64,000 bases of DNA from Telopea speciosissima (GCF_018873765.1 NC_057923.1:60878593-60942592); one strand, 5' to 3'; positions 43,939-56,900 are shown, counted from the stretch's first letter. The notes: generated by a model not told the origin, from the sequence alone. Translations and numbers: made by a program.

Positions 43939-46900
43939 AGATGCCTAATCCAAAGAAAATGTATTATTGTTCCAGAAATCTCAAGTATGTGTTTGTGTGA
44001 AAAAACAAAAAAAAGAGAGAGAGTGAAGTAGTGAAAGAGGAATACCATGTATGCAACAAGATCGCATTTTCCCAGTTTTTTGCTCCAATAAGGCACCAAG
44101 GCACAGTGTGCACTTCCACAAACAGGATCCTGGAAGATAAATGGAAGTCATTTCAGATGAGCCAGACCCATTAAAGATACTAAGAGTCTAAAATTATGTT
44201 CAAAAAATCATTCTTCTTTACTCTAGAATCTTTTGAACAATCATTATGGTCCAGCAATGGAGTTTATTTGCAAATTAGGTGCAAGTTACAAAAAATATCT
44301 AATGGTTTTCTATTTGGGTTGAAAGTATATTTGCTCATAAAAGAGAAAAAAAAAAAAAAAAAACAGAGATGCAAACTTTGCAACATAGGGAGCAACCTGA
44401 AATAGCGAATCCATTTGTATTTCAATCAATGTGGAGAAAATTTGCAGAACTTGTAACATAAATCCTAATTACTAGAGACATGAAGATGTTGCCTAAACTC
44501 TCCTTTACTCATGTGAGGAAAAAAAATGTAGTTCGCCATACAGCAAAATGGAAGTCACATTTTGGCAGTTTCGTCGGAATAGTCAAAATTTTGACAATTG
44601 AAATTTGGAAAACAAGTCAATTACACTGCTGCCTATACATTGGGTGGGCTTCAAAATTTGAAATGCAGCCAATCTAGAGGGTTCTCGATAAACTGAATAG
44701 CCACATCAAATTTCAACTTGGCAAAAATCACAGTTGTCCACCAGGCTGCTCACCAAAGGCCGTTCCAAATACCTTTACCCATACATATACAAATATGCCC
44801 CCTGTTTATATTAGATATGTCATATATGTATTGGATATCAAAACTTTGTATCCATGTCCCTGCTATGTAGCTCCATTTAAATTAAGCACTAATACAACTG
44901 TTGACTAATTTGGTATCAAGATTTCAAAATGTTTGGTTCCTCACCCAGACTCTCTAAAAGCTTTCTATTTTTTCAGATGGTCTTAGGTCCCCACCCCTCT
45001 CCCTTCAATCACTGCATATGATAAATAATAGAATCAAACCATGTGAGAACAATTTGCTTCAAAACATATTGTTATTGTACAACTACTATTGCAAACAAGA
45101 GAGGATTTCTTTACACCAAGTCAGTCTCTACTATCTAAATTATAGAAAAACAACCAAGACAATCAGAGGACAGGAAAGCATTAGAACTAAAAAAAAAAAA
45201 AACTTGGAGAAGAAAAGATGAAAGATGCTTGCAATGTTCAACAACAATATTAAAAATGTTCGTAAGTTTGATACAACATTCATGCCAACAACTAGATGTA
45301 TAGATCATATCCAACAAAGATATTATGGCACTTAAAATAGTGATAGTATGCATCCATATGACATGGTTACTACATAAAAAGAAATGACAAAACACTCAAG
45401 AGTTGAGATACATTCTTTCAAAACAAAAGGATACAGTCAAACAAAGAGTAAAAAGGAAAAGATAAGTGCAAGGAATCATTCTAATCCATTAACATAATTA
45501 AATGATAAAGTTTGGCGCACTCTTTCACATTTACTTCTACAACATAAGTTGTTGCTGTTTTGACCAAGTATTTCTCATAAAGAGAGTGACTAATTGTTTG
45601 TAAAAACTAGTTACCTCATTAATTCCAAACTTTGGACAAAAAAAGCGACTGAAGAAATCAAATCCAGATCCGTCGGGAGCAGGCCCTGTAATAATGAGCC
45701 CTCTTCCAGGACATTTTCGTATCTCATCAAATAATGGTTGTAAATCTGCAACAGTCTTTCCAGATGAGAGCTCGACCTAAGAAAATGCAACCAAGTTTCC
45801 TTTTTGAGTACAAATGTCAAAAATTCCTGTACTTGAACTAAAAAGAAGGCAACCACTTAGCTTCCAACAAACAGGTGGTGCCGGAGTGGGTAAACATTTT
45901 TTCTTATCCACAATGATACAACATAATAACATAGGACAGCCATAATTTCAAAATACATGCAATGCTACTAGCATTCCTTTGATAAACAAGAAACATGACA
46001 TGGCCTAGGATTAAGAAAAGCAGAGGCTTCCAACTCTATCAATTCTTTAAATGAAAGTATCCAAGTTGTCGCCAAGTTAAAGCCCACCAAAAATGGGTTA
46101 TTATAGTTGTTTCATGGATACTGATTCAAACCTACACAAATGATGCAACCTATTATATCCATAATCAAGTGTCATTATATATGAATGGGATAAAATAATT
46201 ACAATGAGGTCATTGCTGGCTGTTTTACTTATATTGACCGCGGGAGCACCATTCAGGGTTTTAGGAAGTGATGGAATATCGGCAGATCCACACTCGAGCA
46301 CAGGAACTGTAGGGAAGTCTAACTCTATAGAGCAGTGATCTTCTAGTTCGCCATCTGAGAACTTTGATGCATCCAAGTTTCTTACTGTAGGAACCCTTTT
46401 AGCAATCAGAACTCCAGATAGTGTGACAAACTCGATAACATTAGTTCTTGCTAGCTTGGATGCATAGAGAACATGTGCAGCTGCCAAGGTTCCATTCCCA
46501 CAAAGCTTGAGCTATAGATAAAAATGAAAAATCAATTATGTGGGATTTTATTCATCAAAAGATGCAAAAAAACAACTGATCTATTGATAACTAGCCAATG
46601 TATGAAATTTAACAGAACCCATTGGTACTATACAATGGTAACTAGTGAATGGGGCATGGTAGAGATGGAATCATCATTCAATGAGTAACAATTGGTATAT
46701 GGGTTAGCAAAGGCCCCAAGTGGGTTATTGAAACCATCCTACCTTCTCTCTCTCTCAAAAAGCAAAGCTCCAAGCAATGGTAGGTGATAATGGTGGCCAA
46801 ATACTAGATATTACAACAGCAATCACTTAACATAAGTATCAGCCAAAAGACTGAAAAGAAGAGGAAAACTCATAAAACCCCCACGGTCTGAGTTATGACT

Positions 46901-47568
46901 CGATCAACCATACTATGTAGAAGACCTACTCTAAACCCATCTGTAATTCTTGAATAAAAGCTTAACAGCTCAAACTTCCACTTAACCTTGTCATTCGACC
47001 TAGAAAAAAAATCAAAATCAAGAATACCGAAACCTCCAACTCTCAGAACTACAGTGAGTACATTTCCAGGAAAACCAAAATCGACTTTTCTCTTCGAAAT
47101 CCTCTACAGGGCATCTCAAGTTTTGTATCACTACAATAAATTGAATGTAAATTTTTTTTTCTCCAGGGCCAGAGTGATCGATGATGGAAGAAAATAAAAC
47201 GAACCTCGTTCATAAGAGAAAACCAACGGAGATGGAACCGCTGGACAGAATGGCCATTCGACTGATCATTAATGTCCGACTGGGTAGACGAAATCGGAGT
47301 CAAGAAACACGTTACGGAAATGTTGAATTCCATGGCAACAGCTTGCATCCACTTCACATCTACCTCTGCTTCTTCTTCTTCCAATAAACACACCGCCGCG
47401 GGGTTTCCCTTAAACGCTGTATCAGTGAACGTGTCCACCTGTTTGGGTCATGCTTCATCTTAAAAACAAAATCTCAAAGCGTACCAAGAACAAGCATCAA
47501 AGAGCACAGAGTAAGAGAGAGAGAGAGAGAGAGACTACCACAGAGTACTTCAATGGACTCTTCACCAT
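43837..47568 (-). CDS. PhzF-like protein, copy C, two catalytic residues replaced (six exons)
   Basis: Exons (minus strand): 47539-47568, 47205-47438, 46203-46511, 45615-45776, 44046-44129, 43837-43944. All are in phase with GT-AG introns, giving 308 codons plus TAG. The start is MVKSPLKYSV then VDTFTDTAFKGNPAAVCLL; the end is VVVMEGFLFS. It is the most diverged copy: exon 2 is five codons longer and exon 3 three shorter than in A. The catalytic Glu is Val52 (NISVTCFL, codon GTA) and the conserved His is Asn94 (LCGNGT, codon AAT). Asp246 and Ser in DPVCGS are kept. Normal PhzF chemistry is unlikely, yet the frame is open. Intron 2 is only 0.7 kb, without the insertions seen in A and B. Confidence 0.9.
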
Positions 47569-47684
47569 TTTTCTGAAGGGAGGCAGAAAGAGAGAACCGA
47601 AGAGAAACCCAGCAAAATTATTCACGTATTTCAGTCTTTCCTGTAATTTATAACCAAAACAGAAAGATAGAAAATGAGTGACAC

Positions 47685-47845
47685 GGGATTAAAATCCTCT
47701 GCATTGCGGGCATCTGGCGGTTCACTACAGTGCGGTTGAAAGATCATCTTGCTTTCTTTCTCCCGCTCTGAGAACCCATATGGGATTAAAATCCTCTGCA
47801 TTGTGGGCATCTGGCAGTGCAGTACAGTGCAATTGAAAGAAGTTT
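47685..47845. repeat. Two-unit repeat, 97-bp period
   Basis: GGGATTAAAATCCTCTGCAT begins units at 47685 and 47782, each followed by GGGCATCTGGC and a CAGTGC-rich part. It lies 5' of copy C. Confidence 0.8.
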
Positions 47846-48686
47846 CATCTAACAGTGTGAACTCAATGGAGGGCAGGTTTTTATTTCTTCTTTTTTCTTG
47901 AGCTCAGTACCGTTGGACGTCGCATCTTCTACGTCTCAAGCTCTCAGATCCACACTATAGAGGATATTTTTTTTGACACAGGGGGTGAAAAAACCCTCTC
48001 CAGTGCGTCAATGATCCAGCCATCCAATGCACACTGGAGAGAATTCGGACTGGATACATGGGTTTTTGAGCATAAGTATAGTGTCTCTCCCCCTCTTATC
48101 ATTCCCCCCCTTCTATCATTGAATAGTGGTATAATACAATGATATCATTACCGTCATCTTATATCAAATATATCAAATGGTGACAATTTAATATAATCAT
48201 ACATAATTACATAGAGAATATTTTTAAAAAAAATTCTATTTGGAACGTCAAGAGATTTGGAGTTCTAAAAATAAAGAGATTACAATTCTTGGCAAAAGTT
48301 TTTAGCCAACTAATTAAGGTGGAGAAAATCTCTTTATCCATTATGATTTGATGCTACAATTGGACTCCTTGGAATAATTAAAGATGATGATTTATTACAT
48401 CAACTCTTACTCCTACTGTAGGTTTTACCTAAAGGTCAAATTTTATAACTGATTACCTAAAAAAAAAATTCTATAACTAAAGAGATTCTCTCTTCACTAT
48501 GAGTATAACAGGAAAAAAAACAACCCACCTTTCACAAATATCCCTTAATACTTTTTCCCATCATGCAGTATGAGTTGTCTTTTGTGTGTGTGTTTTCTCT
48601 TTCATTGTGTAATTTCTTCGGCAAAAAATTGCTATTTTGGGCGTGGGATTACTGGTGTGGGCTGCACTCCAGAACAGAAAATTACT
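47846..48686. other. Non-coding spacer
   Basis: No gene is seen. An imperfect palindrome around CTCTCCAGTGCG and CACACTGGAGAG lies at about 47996-48045. Confidence 0.5.
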
Positions 48687-48826
48687 ACCAATATATTACT
48701 CCCAAAAGATTTTGCTTTTGGTAGAGGCATTAAGAGTAACAGTGAATAGAATTTCAACCAATATATTGCTACCAAAAGATTTTGTTTTTGGTAGAGGCAT
48801 TAAGAGTAATAGTAATTTGATGTTAG
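48687..48826. repeat. 70-bp tandem duplication
   Basis: The unit beginning ACCAATATATT occurs at 48687 and 48757 with few differences. The second unit runs into the TRIM's target site. Confidence 0.85.
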
Positions 48827-49249
48827 GTACTTGACTGATATGCCAAAAGCTCCAGAGCTGATGGAACACGTTAAATCAAGCCCTTTAATCTATCCCATAC
48901 TAAACTAGCCCTATCTAGCACCCATACACTAGAGTGGGCCCCATTAGGCAATAGGTAGCCATTTCCAAGCGGTTCAACTCTGTTCCAGGGATTTTAGCCT
49001 GTCGGTAGATAACTCTTTCTTGACTGCTTTCACTCTATTCCAGATAGCTCTCTCCTAGGTCGTCTTTTTCATGACTCGAACCCATGACATGGTGACTGGC
49101 TCTGATACCAAATGTTAGGTACTTGATCAATACGCCAAAAGCTCCAGAACTGATGGAATGTGTTAAACCAAACCCTTTAACCTATCCTATACTAAACTAG
49201 CCCAATCTAGCGTCTATACACTAGAGTGGATCCCATTAGGTACATAACA
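48821..49249 (-). mobile_element. TRIM retrotransposon, 429 bp, with primer-binding site
   Basis: Two short LTRs, 48821-48955 and 49113-49249 (TGTTAGGTACTTGA on the plus strand), enclose about 160 bp. On the minus strand the LTR ends CCTAACA, followed within 2 bp by TGGTATCAGAGCCA (49098-49111), the standard initiator-Met tRNA primer site. Flanks TTTGA and TTTGG look like a 5-bp target duplication with one change. There is no coding capacity, as expected for terminal-repeat retrotransposons in miniature. Confidence 0.9.
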
Positions 49250-49264
49250 TTTGGGTACCAAAAA

Positions 49265-49441
49265 AAATAGCAAAAGGGAATGCTAACCAATCGTTGGCAT
49301 GGCGTGGTGTACTAGTGCCCAAACAGAAGATCGACACACCCCCTTAAAAAGATGAAAAATGACCAAGAGATCTTTTCACGCTGGTCTATGTCTTGACGCT
49401 TGTAGAGGCCCAACACCTGTTAGCGTTCTTTTCTCCCAAAA
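49265..49441. mobile_element. Possible MITE with imperfect inverted ends
   Basis: The left end AATGCTAACCAATCGTTGG pairs imperfectly with the reverse of the right end (AACGCTAACAGGTGTTGGG). No clean target duplication was found, so the family is not assigned. Confidence 0.4.
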
Positions 49442-50172
49442 AAGGTAATAGTAATTCTACAACTTCAATAATGGAAGAGGTCTGGGGAAAGATAGCATCA
49501 AACCCACACCCAAATACACACAAACCTCGCGAATAATTATCACCTCCAATTTGTGAGCACCTCCAATTCCTCTAATATGGGGAAGCGGATCCCACCTTGG
49601 ATAGTGTTTTCGGGTAGGGGGTAGAGTGATCATTTCCGCTCCCATGTGAAGAATTGGAAGAATTAGAGGGGACAGCGAATTGGAGGGGATAACGATTAAA
49701 TCCCACGTCATCCTTGTGAGACCCGCTTAGTTCTTAAATGCATACAGGATACTCTAGAAGCCCAAATCCAAACCCACATGTGATTTAAATGTAGCGACTT
49801 TTTGTTTTTTTTTATGAAAGTGTAATCACACAAACCACATGCCAATCCCAAAAATGTAACCCAGTGTAGTGATTTTCAGTCAAAGTTAATAACGTTCTCT
49901 CAGCAAGTGTCACAATTAATCAAACTTCTGGCCTGTGTGCCGTGAAACGAAAGATAACGGCTTGACCGAATTTGCTACTTGCAACAACAAAAGTCATCAA
50001 CGTTTCGTTAGGTGATAATGTTATTATGGCTACCCTGAATTTAGCTCCCAAATCTACCACATTCAATACTCCCCAGCATGGTAGGCACCTATGAGTTATG
50101 TACCTAAAGAACTAATAAAGTAGTGTTCCTCGAGTCGGGTCGTCTGGATCGTGTATCAAATAGAGTTAAGAA
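49442..50172. other. Non-coding spacer
   Basis: No gene is supported. Open frames here lack family signals. Confidence 0.5.
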
Positions 50173-50820
50173 TTCATGGCCCGGCAACAGCAGACCCTAC
50201 TACTGTCCTCTTAAATGTTTTCAGATGAATTATAGACCTTAATTTAACACCACTACTATTACACAATCAATTGATAGATCCTCTCATTAGCATGCACAAT
50301 AATTTTGATTCTTCTTCAAATACTAATCATGAAATAAACTTACATATTTTATGTTGCGCAAGTTTTTCTGAACCATCCATAGGCCTAATGGGATGGGTTT
50401 ACTGTTTTTTACTTGATGGTCAGAGTGTTTTAACATCTACAGGATTTACTGTTTCAACCGATGAAATGAAGGTTGAGCTACATGGAATCTTACAGGGGTG
50501 GAAATACGTTGTGACTGATAAAATCCAACTAAAAGAAATATGGATGAATAACCGGATTCTACATGTACAGCCTTTTGGTAGCCAAACAGGATAATAGTGT
50601 TCCTTGGCATATCATCCCTATCTTTTTTGAACTGACTGAACTAACCTCCAACTTCTCAACTGTACAGTTTAAGTACAAAAACAATATGTGGTCCCGTATT
50701 TTGTGCTCTCTAGCTACTTTCTCTATTACTAATAGAACTGTTATCCACCCTTTTCTTTATGATGTAAACACGTTTTGCTCTCTCTAATGTTACAAACTAT
50801 TTTTCCTCATAAAAAAAAAA
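50173..50820 (+). mobile_element. 5'-truncated LINE tail, degraded RNase H, poly(A), target duplication
   Basis: The frame from 50271 has the order of an RNase H tail (CCASFSEPSIGLMGWVYCF, later STDEMKVELHGILQGWKYV). A shifted frame follows with VPWHIIPIFFELTELTSNF. It ends in an A-run (50811-50820). Flanks AAATAGAGTTAAGAA (50158-50172) and AAATAGAGTCAAGAA (50818-50832) give a 15-bp target duplication with one change. The catalytic acidic residues are partly lost. Confidence 0.8.
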
Positions 50821-50836
50821 TAGAGTCAAGAAAATG

Positions 50837-51430
50837 GGAAAATTTCACGGAGCCCCTTAGAAATATATCAAATATCATGGACATCCCAAACATTGTAAAA
50901 ATATCACAAACACCCCTTATTTTATGACTTTATTTCAAGTTAGTCCACTCTGTTAGGTTTCTGTAGTTAATTAGTAACTATTAACTCTTTTTAAATGTCA
51001 AAATTACCCTTATCACAATGTGAACTCCCCATAATACCCTTGAGGTAAAATCCCAAATACAAACACCATTATATCTTCATCGTCTTCGTTGGGCGGAAGG
51101 CGGAAGAAGCAAGAACAGGGAAAGGGACTTCTGCAATCGACGCCATTTTTTGACCCATTGTCTTCACAGAAACCGAAGCTGTATGAAGCAGCAAATTTCT
51201 CTTCGATGTTCTTGAGTGAGTTAGAAGAGTTGGGGGAGGGGAGAGGGGAGGGGAGAGTGTGAACAAGGAAGGAGGTGAAGGTGGGATGAAGGGTAGTAGT
51301 AAGGTAAGGGTAAATTTAGAAATATTTTTATTTAGAATAGGACTAACCAACAAAACGCCTCTTTTGAGAAAATAGGTACCTCATAAGTCTTTTTAACAAA
51401 TGTTGGGCACCTCAGGTGTATTTTACCTTT
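50837..51430. mobile_element. Mutator-like end with unresolved interior
   Basis: GGAAAATTTCACGGAGCCCC to about 51020 is a diverged copy of the left inverted repeat of the Pack-MULE at 39331, including CAAACACCCCTTATTTTATG and the Leu-Thr-rich spacer. A clear matching right end is missing; the reverse of 51370-51425 (ACACCTGAGGTGCCCAAC) looks like an end of another family. Between them lies GC-richer sequence (51070-51200) that may be another captured fragment, not identified. Confidence 0.45.
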
Positions 51431-51439
51431 ATTTTTTTG

Positions 51440-52795
51440 AAGTAATAAAATAAAGGGAACCCAATCTTACAGTTTGTTCTTAAGAATAATATCAAAAGTA
51501 TAAATAAAATAATGATTTTTAACTGAGGATCTCATGATCATCCCTCCCAAATCGTTTCTATCAAAACTGTCTTTAGAATGGGCTGATAGAATACAATAAC
51601 CCTAGCCAGAATATATGATAGATATTGAAACATAAAAAGCAAGAACTAGGGTTTCGACTTATCAGAAAAACAGGGTTTCGAAAGGCCATTTGGATAGATC
51701 ATCTCAACCATTCGTAGGCGCGTGCAGATAAGAATAAAAAAATAGGTAAAAAGAACTCCGAATGGAAGGTTGTAATGACCGCCCTATTAATTATGCCATG
51801 CATGTATCCATTAGCCCCACGTTGGCACAGGGGCCACATTGCCTTTAGGAGAACCCCTCCCAGAAAAATATATTGATTACATGTGCCACAAATTCCTTTG
51901 CATGAAGGAGAAAATGACCTGGTTAATATAAGGATTTAAGAAACGCTTACAAGTCGCACTCTAGACGTAAATAACCGCCTTGCCCCATGAAAAGGTGAAA
52001 ATCCCATGTGACAGGGCGGTCATTTCTAAGGCGTTTAGGTACTCATGTGTCTAGGCATTAGAGTCACGACTAGAGTACTAGTTAGTGTTCCTTTTACCTT
52101 AATATAATTTTGGAGAAATATTCTCTTTAGGAGAGTGTATCCTCTGCATCTAGATATATGAAAGTAAAATGATCACCTCGCCCCCATGAAAGTCGGTAAT
52201 GATTGTTCTGTGTTGCCGCACGCACTCCCATTGGCCCCGTGCGAAGAGCCACTCTCCCCCCACAAAGACTCTTGTCCTTTGAAAATTTTTGTCAAAATGC
52301 ATAACTTAGTCTAAACATTTGACTAAAAAAGAAGCATTTCCAGTAACATTTCATCAACCACCAAAGGAGGAAATGCATATAATTTTGACCAAAAAAAAAA
52401 AAAGAAGTGCATATAATTAATTCTTTGTACAGAAAGAGATAGAGAGATACATGTACGCAACGCCCAGGTGTCGCACACTAAAATATTTTTTTGGTAAAGT
52501 TAAGGCATGTTAATGGGCGGCACCAATAGAAAAAGATCCTTTCCAACTCCAACTACTCTTCAACCATTTAGCCACGGCGGGAAAGAGACATGCATCCCCA
52601 AGTGTTGGTAGGTGTTGGAATATGTGTCCAAGTCCTTCCAGCTGTTGGATTGTAATTGGAAAAGAATTGCACGTGCAAGTAATTCGAGAAATTCATATCC
52701 CACACTAAATAGTGCACCTTTTCCCATATAATATATATAGATATCCTAATTGACTATAAACACATGACGGCATATGGTATATTTAACGCATTCCA
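51440..52795. repeat. Segmental duplication upstream of the receptor kinase (partner 62705-64000)
   Basis: The two regions are collinear, starting near TTGTTCTTAAGAATAATATC and continuing to AACGCATTC. In this copy the receptor kinase start codon lies about 1.2 kb downstream. Both hold a member of the dispersed repeat family. Confidence 0.9.
52120..52290. repeat. Dispersed repeat family copy
   Basis: Shares GGAGAAATATTCTCT, AGAGTGTATCC, GCCCCCATGAAAG and CGCACTCCCATTGGCCCC with the copies near 20376, 57205 and 63345. Confidence 0.65.
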
Positions 52796-52885
52796 ATTTA
52801 TTGAGATATTTGACACTCAGCTAGCAAATGGCAAATATCTTGACTCTTGAGTTTTTAAGTTCATTAAAAAATGAGGCAATTTTTG

Positions 52886-53096
52886 GGTTAAATTTTGCTG
52901 CTACATTGGTAGCAGAAATGTTCCTGCTACAAGGCTGGCAGCCAAGGAAATGGGATCTTAAGGGGTATTTTAGAAAATACTAAAACTTAGGAGGGTATTT
53001 ATGAACCCAAAGGGGAAGTGAATTATTCCATTTCCTTGGCGGCTAGCCTTGTAGCAGGAACATTCCTGCTATGTGCGTAGCAACAAAATTTTTTCC
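52886..53096. mobile_element. Mutator-like MITE, 211 bp, 10-bp target duplication
   Basis: Ends GGTTAAATTTTGCTGCTAC and GGAAAAAATTTTGTTGCTAC (reverse strand) begin inverted repeats of about 65 bp that include TTCCTGCTACAAGGCT. An identical GCAATTTTTG flanks both sides (52876-52885 and 53097-53106). No coding capacity. Confidence 0.85.
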
Positions 53097-53990
53097 GCAA
53101 TTTTTGTCACTTTAGATACTCACCTTATATTTACACTATGTCCTGTATTTTGAACTTTTTTTTTAATTCTCCCCTAGAATCATTGTTCCACCTCTCCTTC
53201 TCCCCTGGTATTTTAAAAATCCTAGAATACCCCTCTCTTCCAGTAGACCCATCACCACTAACCAACTACCCCGTCACCACTGCTCCCCGCCCTCGTCCTC
53301 CCTGCCCACCTTTTTCTGCAACTTCTGAACTGCCTCCACCCCAATCTTTGCCTTACCTACCTACCCACACCCAACCCCACCCTATATAACCGTCCCCTCA
53401 TGCACTGCTCATTGAGGAGAACAGAGAGAGACTCAAGTGATGGGTCATGAGACTACAGGAAGAGATGGGTAATCTGGGGTTTTTGAAATCCCAGGAGCGA
53501 AGGAGATGAGAAACTTTGTTTGTAGGGGAGAATAAAAAAAAAAAGTTCAATAAGGAAGTGATATTAATTACCCCAAGAAGTATATATATTCTTGTACGTA
53601 ATCAGGAACGACTTGCTTAGCACACTATCCTTCTTTTTGACATTATTTAACATATTAGAATATTAGATATTAGATATTCTTGTGCGTAATTAGGAGCGAC
53701 TTGCTTAGCACATTATCCTTCCCTTTTTTTTCTTTTTAAGAAGGGGGAGGGGGAGGTAACAACCAGGAGGTCTTGAGTGTCGAGACTCGACACCTCCTAG
53801 TTAGCATGGGCATGAAGCGCACCACAACATACCAATTGCACTAGGCAGATGTTGTTACTATACTTCCTTTTTCTCTCAAAGACATTATTTAACAACATAT
53901 TAGGTATGGGTTCTATCTCAATTCAAAATTGCATTGGTTTCTTTTGCATTTGCTTCCCAAAATTTGATCATTCTGAATCATCTCTGAACA
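53097..53990. other. Upstream region of the receptor kinase, with tandem repeats
   Basis: A unit containing TATTCTTGTRCGTAAT and GACTTGCTTAGCACA is repeated at about 53585 and 53672, and the phrase GACATTATTTAAC recurs at 53638 and 53880. The last repeat lies in the apparent N-terminus of the long open frame from 53849, arguing that this part is not coding. Confidence 0.6.
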
Positions 53991-56900
53991 ATGGCACTTC
54001 ATCAGCTTATTCTAGTTTTCAACATTCTCCTCTTTGCTGCTGGGAGCTCATTGAGGCTAGTAGAATCAGTACTCACCGTGGTAGAAGGATGATGGTAGTA
54101 AGGAATAACAACAACGAGACAGATCGACTTGCTTTGCTGGAGTTGAAACAAATAATTGTTGATCCTTACGGAGCATTAAGTTCTTGGAACGATTCCATGC
54201 ATTTCTGCAATTGGGTAGGGATCACATGTGGCACCGCCCAGCAACAACAACAACAACGGGTTATCGAGTTGGTTTTAGATGGGAAGAGCTTGGGAGGTAA
54301 CATATCTCCTTCAATAGGGAATCTCACTTTTTTGCAATACCTCAGCTTTGAAAACAATAGCTTTCTTGGCAAAATCCCCCAAGAAATCGGTAATCTAAAT
54401 CAACTACAGTACATTTCCTTTTATAACAATACTCTCCAAGGAGAACTTCCTACCAGCTTGGCCAACTGCACTCTTTTAAGAGAAATCGACTTCTCCCGTA
54501 ACAACCTTGTGGGGAAGATTCCAGTTGAATTCACCTCTTTGTCAAAGCTAGACATAATTTCCATTAATTACAATGGCTTAACAGGAGAAATACCAGCTTC
54601 TTTTGGGAACATTTCCACCATCCGAGTTATCTCTTTGGCTAGAAATGGATTGCAAGGGAGCATTCCTGAATCTCTTGGTCAGCTAACAAACTTATATTAT
54701 CTATCACTTCCTCTGAACAACCTGTCTGGCACGTTCCCTGTCTCACTATATAATCTCTCATCTCTTCAATATATTTCTCTACTAGGAAACCAAGTGCATG
54801 GGAGCCTTCCACAGGACATTGGCCTTACTCTTCCAAATCTCAAACCACTAGGAATTTCAACAAACCTTTTCTCAGAGAGGTTTCCAAATTCCATCTCCAA
54901 TATTTCAACACTTGAAATAATAGATCTCTCTCATAACAGTTTTATTGGACCAATCCCTAACAACTTAGGCTATCTTCAAAATCTTCAATTATTCCTTATG
55001 GAAGAAAATCAATTTGGAATAGGGGAAGCTAGTGATTTAAATTTTGTAAATTCTTTGGTCAATTGTACAAATCTAAGGACTGTGAACCTAATACTTAATG
55101 GTTTTCAATGTCCCCTTCCCAACTTTAAAGCCAATCTCTCAACACAGCTCTCAATCCTTCATTTTGGATGGAATCTAATATCTGGAACCATTCCTGCTAG
55201 TATTGAGAATCTGGTGAACTTAACCTCATTGGACATGGAGGTTAATTTTCTCGAAGGTAATATTCCGTCTAGTATAGGGAAGCTTCCAAAACTTCAAAGA
55301 CTATTCTTAAATATGAATAGACTTTCAGGACAGATACCTTCCTCTACAGGCAATCTCACTCTTTTGTATGAACTTCATTTAGATTTCAACAATTTGAATG
55401 CAAGTATTCCTTCCAGCACTGGAAATTGTCAACAATTACAGTTCCTAACCCTTAAAAACAATAGCCTTCAAGGTCCAATACCTAAACAACTTTTTCTTAT
55501 TTCCTCCTTATCAATGTATCTTGACTTGTCTTATAATTCTCTGGTCGGTTCCCTACCAATAGAAATTGGTAACTTGAAGAGTCTTTCTACAATAGATATT
55601 TCCAAAAACAGATTGTCTGGAGAAATCCCCTCCTCCATTGGTGATTGTAATAGTTTGCAACAGCTTTATATGTGGGGTAATTTCTTTGAGGGAACCATTC
55701 CTCAATCTTTGAGTCTTTTGAAGGGCCTTCAAGATTTAGATCTCTCATACAACAACTTATCAGGGCAAATCCTGATAGATCTACAAAATCTTTTAGCATT
55801 GAAGAGTTTAAATTTATCATTCAATAATCTTGAGGGGGAGGTACTTGCAATAGGAATCTTTGGAAATGCAAGTGAGATTTTAGTGAATGGAAATGATAAG
55901 CTTTGTGGGGGAATTGCAAAGTTATAACTACCTACATGCACAAACAATGGACCTATGAAGCAAGAAAAGACCAATGTTTTAGTTTTGGCGATAATCGGTG
56001 GGGTTCTTGGTTTTCTTTTGATTTCTTCCGTTCTTACGTTTTTTTGGATAAGAAAATCAAAAAGTAAACCTCCATCCACACCATAATCGACAACGGGTTC
56101 TTAAAGCTTTCTTACAGAGAGCTCTTCCAAGCTACTGGAGGATTTTCTTCAACTAATTTCATAGGTTCTGGTAGTTTCGGCTCTGTATACAAAGGGATTA
56201 TCGGCCAAGATGAAACCATTGTGGCAGTCAAGGTACTCAACCTTCAAAATCCAAGAGTTTACAAGAGCTTTATGGCTGAATGCAAAGCATTAAGAAACAT
56301 TCGGCATCAAAATCTTGTCAAGATTTTAACTTCCTGTTCAAGTCTTGATTCAAAAGGAAAAGATTTCAAAGCCCTTGTCTATGAGTTCATGGCAAATGGG
56401 AGTCTAGATGATTGGTTGCATCTGCCGATGGAGGAACATAATCATTCAAGGAATTTAAGCCTTCTTCAAAGATTAGACATCGCAATTGATGTGGCTTCTG
56501 CATTGGATTACCTTCATTGTCATTGTTATGCAACAATTGTTCATTGTGATTTGAAGCCGAGCAATATTCTACTTGACAGTGACATGACTGCACATATTAG
56601 TGATTTTGGTTTGGCGAGACTACTTTTTGAACCTGACGACAATTCATCTGAGGCTCAAAGTAGTACCATTGAGATAAAAGGATCTATTGGCTATGCTGCT
56701 CCAAGTAACAAATAAACTATACAATTTTATTTTAAGTTATGAATGTATTAAATTTGGAATCTATAGTTCTAGATACCCATTATCAAGTTGTATCTATCTA
56801 TTCTAATCAAAATTTGTTGTAGGCTCTTAAACATAACCCATGATGATTTTGAAAAAGGGTCCTGAATAAAAGATTTGGTTTTGTTAGGTTAATATTTCAA

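Noticed and set aside
53849-53990. Upstream start of the long LRR frame at 53849
   Set aside because: This part overlaps non-coding tandem repeats and gives no signal peptide, whereas ATG 53991 in another frame gives a good one. The apparent extension is a by-product of a frameshift.
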